From positions 1 through 16,762 of the forward strand of contig DLRK01000162.1 in assembly GCA_002501065.1 (NCBI GenBank): a DNA stretch of 16,762 bases, in the 5' to 3' direction. The position numbers and the translations under genes were made by a program. This document shows positions 14,570 to 16,762 of this stretch, one piece after another. Source of the DNA: Akkermansiaceae bacterium UBA7890 (GTDB lineage: Bacteria; Verrucomicrobiota; Verrucomicrobiia; Verrucomicrobiales; Akkermansiaceae). The first letter of the stretch is position 1. Each line of letters opens with the position of its first letter. The notes under the pieces are model-generated. The model did not search any database and was not told the DNA's origin. It saw nothing but the letters and a program-made list of their open reading frames with translations.

Positions 14570-16762
14570 ATGAAAGACATTGTCCCATTTCGCTGCGCGG
14601 CCTCGGGGATCTTGATGCTGGTGTTACTGTTTCTCTTTCAATCCGCGTCCGCCACGGAGTCGACCAACCAGATTGACCAAGGCCACCGCGAAATCACCGG
14701 AGAGGTGTTTGCCGCCCACGCGGCAAACAGCACGTTGAGCCGACAGGCCAAGGCCCTGACCATCTCCATCGAGTTTGCGGTGCAAGAGGCGCGCTTTGTG
14801 CGGTTGGTCATCCGCCGATCGCATGGCAGTGAGCCGTGCCTCGACGAATTCGAGATCTACGGGCCGGACTCGCCTGCCAACCTCGCCCTGGCCAGCCGTG
14901 GGGCCGTCCCCCGTGCCTCCTCACTCCTTCCCGGTTACGCCATTCATGCCGTGGCGCATCTCAACGACGGTCTCTACGGCAACGAGAACAGTTGGATTGC
15001 GGCCACGACGGACGAAGAATGGGTGCAGATCGAGTTGCCTGAACCCGCCCGGGTCGCCCAGGTGGTCCTCTCCCGCGATCGGAACAGCCGGTTTGCAGAT
15101 CGGCAGATCCTGGAGGCAGAGGTGTGCCTCTCGCTTGATGGGCAAACCTGGCAAAAGGCCGGGACGGTAAAGCGCACAGCCAGTGAATTGGGCTTGCCCA
15201 AGCCCAATCTGAGTTTCCCGATGACGGAGTTGCCGGAGCCAACCTGGGCTGGCGCCGTCACCTACGCGTTCCTGCGGGAACGGGACACATGGAGCCGGAT
15301 GGATGCGAAGGACTACCTTTCCCCTTTCGTGAACGATCGTTCCGCCGTGCCCGGTGGGCCGCCCTACTGGGGGCGGCTGGCACGGCTGGCACCGCTGGAG
15401 CGTACGCTTGTCCAGTTTAAGGAGATGCTCGCACGACTGGCGACGCTGGGACTCGATGTCAGCCGGGAACAGGCCGAACTCACCGAGCTCCGCCGACGGG
15501 CAGAGAATCCGGCGGAAGCGGTTTCGGACGGGCTCTTCCTGGCGGCGCGGAAAGCCAAGCGCCGGCTCTTTTTTCGCGATCCCGGACTTGCGCCGCTCGA
15601 ACGTGTGCTCTTTGCAAAGCGCCACCCGCTTCATCCTTCGCACAACTACAGCGAGCATATGGATTCGCTGTTTGCATCCGGTGGAGGAATCTGCGTGCTT
15701 CGAATCCCGCACGACGCCGATGGGCGATTGAATCCCGCGCGCGCGGAAGTGGAAACTCTCTTTGACGGCAGTGCAGGTATCGTGCGCGACCCGGTGGCGG
15801 ATTTCGATGCACAGACCATCTATTTCGCCTACCGGCCGGATAAACCCGAGGTGGACGGCTGGCAGTCGTACTGGCATCTGATGTCAGTGCGCGCTGACGG
15901 CAGCAGTCTGCGCCAGTTGACCGAGGGCCCCTTCCACGACTTTGACCCGGTCTCGCTGCCCGACGGGGCACTGGGGTTCATGTCCACCCGCTGCGCCGCG
16001 CGGTTTCTCTGCTGGGAGCCCCAGGCCTACGTGTTGCACCGCATGCAACCCGATGGAACAGATCTGCGCCGGCTTTCTCACGCGAATCTGAGCGAATGGG
16101 ATCCGGCCATGATGCGTGACGGGCGGATTCTCTGGACCCGCTCAGAGTATCTGGACAAGGGAGCCGATTTCGGCCACACGCTCTGGTCCATCCGTCCCGA
16201 TGGCACTCACCCCGAGCTGATCTTCGGTAACAATACGCCCTACTGCTACGGCCATGCGCGCGAGGTGCCTGGCAGCCGGGAAATCGTCTGCACGCTTATC
16301 TCCCACGGCGATCACCAGGGACCGATCGCACTGGTCAATTCCAACAAGGATTTGTTCGACACGGCGGCTATCACCAGCATCACACCCGATACCCGGCCGT
16401 GTTACCAGATGGACCGGTCTCACCACGAGACCTTCCGCGATCCGGAGCCGATTTCGCGCGATCATTTCCTGGTCAGTCACAATCCCGGCCGACAGTCGCA
16501 CTGGAGCTTGTATGTTATTGACCGATTCGGGAATCGGGAGCTGCTCTATCTCGATCCCTCGATCAGCAGCAAGCGACCCTCGCCGCTGCGTACTCGCACG
16601 CGTCCGCCGATCCTGCCAGAGAAGCGCGACCCGGTCCTCGCGCAACAAGGGCTCGGTCAGTTCACGGTTCAGGACGTCTACGAAGGCCTCGGTTCGACCG
16701 TGGCCCGCGGCCAGGCGAGGTATCTGCAGGTTTCCCAGGAATTGCCGGCCCCTCTGGAAAAA
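14570..16762 (+). CDS. HzsA-related protein with N-terminal discoidin-like domain (3' truncated)
   Basis: From ATG 14570 the frame stays open for 731 codons to the window edge, so the gene is cut at its 3' end. Residues 1-28 are a signal peptide (ASGILMLVLLFLFQSASA). Residues ~60-205 form an F5/8-type C (discoidin-like) carbohydrate-binding domain: CLDEFEIYGPDSPANLALAS, HLNDGLYGNENSWI, EEWVQIELPEPARV and SRDRNSRFADRQ. A helical stretch follows, then LERVLFAKRHP, which echoes DELLFVKRH of the minus-strand HzsA-related protein, and PD40-like propeller repeats (LRQLTEGPFHDFDPVSLPDG, DPAMMRDGRILWTRSEYL). The last residues, VARGQARYLQVSQE, parallel VARGTIKYLRVLETK in the paralogue, just ahead of its haem domain; the CxxCH sites should therefore lie beyond this window. 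Exported; function unknown. Confidence 0.88.
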   Translation, partial: MKDIVPFRCAASGILMLVLLFLFQSASATESTNQIDQGHREITGEVFAAHAANSTLSRQAKALTISIEFAVQEARFVRLVIRRSHGSEPCLDEFEIYGPDSPANLALASRGAVPRASSLLPGYAIHAVAHLNDGLYGNENSWIAATTDEEWVQIELPEPARVAQVVLSRDRNSRFADRQILEAEVCLSLDGQTWQKAGTVKRTASELGLPKPNLSFPMTELPEPTWAGAVTYAFLRERDTWSRMDAKDYLSPFVNDRSAVPGGPPYWGRLARLAPLERTLVQFKEMLARLATLGLDVSREQAELTELRRRAENPAEAVSDGLFLAARKAKRRLFFRDPGLAPLERVLFAKRHPLHPSHNYSEHMDSLFASGGGICVLRIPHDADGRLNPARAEVETLFDGSAGIVRDPVADFDAQTIYFAYRPDKPEVDGWQSYWHLMSVRADGSSLRQLTEGPFHDFDPVSLPDGALGFMSTRCAARFLCWEPQAYVLHRMQPDGTDLRRLSHANLSEWDPAMMRDGRILWTRSEYLDKGADFGHTLWSIRPDGTHPELIFGNNTPYCYGHAREVPGSREIVCTLISHGDHQGPIALVNSNKDLFDTAAITSITPDTRPCYQMDRSHHETFRDPEPISRDHFLVSHNPGRQSHWSLYVIDRFGNRELLYLDPSISSKRPSPLRTRTRPPILPEKRDPVLAQQGLGQFTVQDVYEGLGSTVARGQARYLQVSQELPAPLEK

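Overview
The window looks like a chromosomal segment of a PVC-group bacterium (Planctomycetes, Verrucomicrobia, Kiritimatiellae or Lentisphaerae). The support is a set of families typical of that group: a DUF4091 glycoside-hydrolase-like protein, a GH28 pectinase-like enzyme, two HzsA-related propeller proteins (at least one with c-type haem sites), a 'putative membrane-bound dehydrogenase' with HEAT repeats and cytochrome c, and an anaerobic-type sulfatase maturase. Base composition is fairly GC-rich throughout. I saw no rRNA, tRNA, CRISPR array, insertion sequence or phage gene. The taxon is an inference from gene content.

Layout. (1) 2-3062, plus strand: the 3' part of a DUF4091 protein, then a secreted GH28 enzyme, likely one polysaccharide-degradation transcript. 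(2) 3063-3296: a convergent gap holding an 11-bp perfect inverted repeat. (3) 9755 down to 3297, minus strand: a tight five-gene unit, in transcription order a UroD-type methyltransferase-like protein (EGDW variant), a xylose-isomerase-like TIM-barrel protein, a 55-codon small gene whose GTG overlaps the previous stop as GTGA, a secreted di-haem HzsA-related protein, and a secreted beta-propeller protein. (4) 9756-9876: a divergent control region with the perfect palindrome TTGACC-CA-GGTCAA. (5) 9877-12002, plus strand: a corrinoid (B12-binding) protein and a radical-SAM sulfatase maturase with a C-terminal SEC-C zinc motif. (6) 12217-14391, plus strand: a secreted dehydrogenase-like propeller with HEAT repeats and cytochrome c. 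(7) 14570-window end, plus strand: a second HzsA-related protein with an N-terminal discoidin-like domain, cut by the window edge.

How they may work together. The cytoplasmic UroD-like protein and the divergent corrinoid protein form the core of a cobamide-dependent methyl-transfer (demethylation) system. In the same transcript as the UroD-like gene lie a sugar-type isomerase and two exported proteins, one with two CxxCH haem sites. A reasonable inference is breakdown of a methylated, possibly sulfated, sugar or polysaccharide derivative, with redox steps outside the cytoplasm. The substrate cannot be read from the sequence. No sulfatase, no corrinoid-reactivating ferredoxin (RamA/RACE type) and no second methyltransferase is present here, so the system would need partners elsewhere in the genome.
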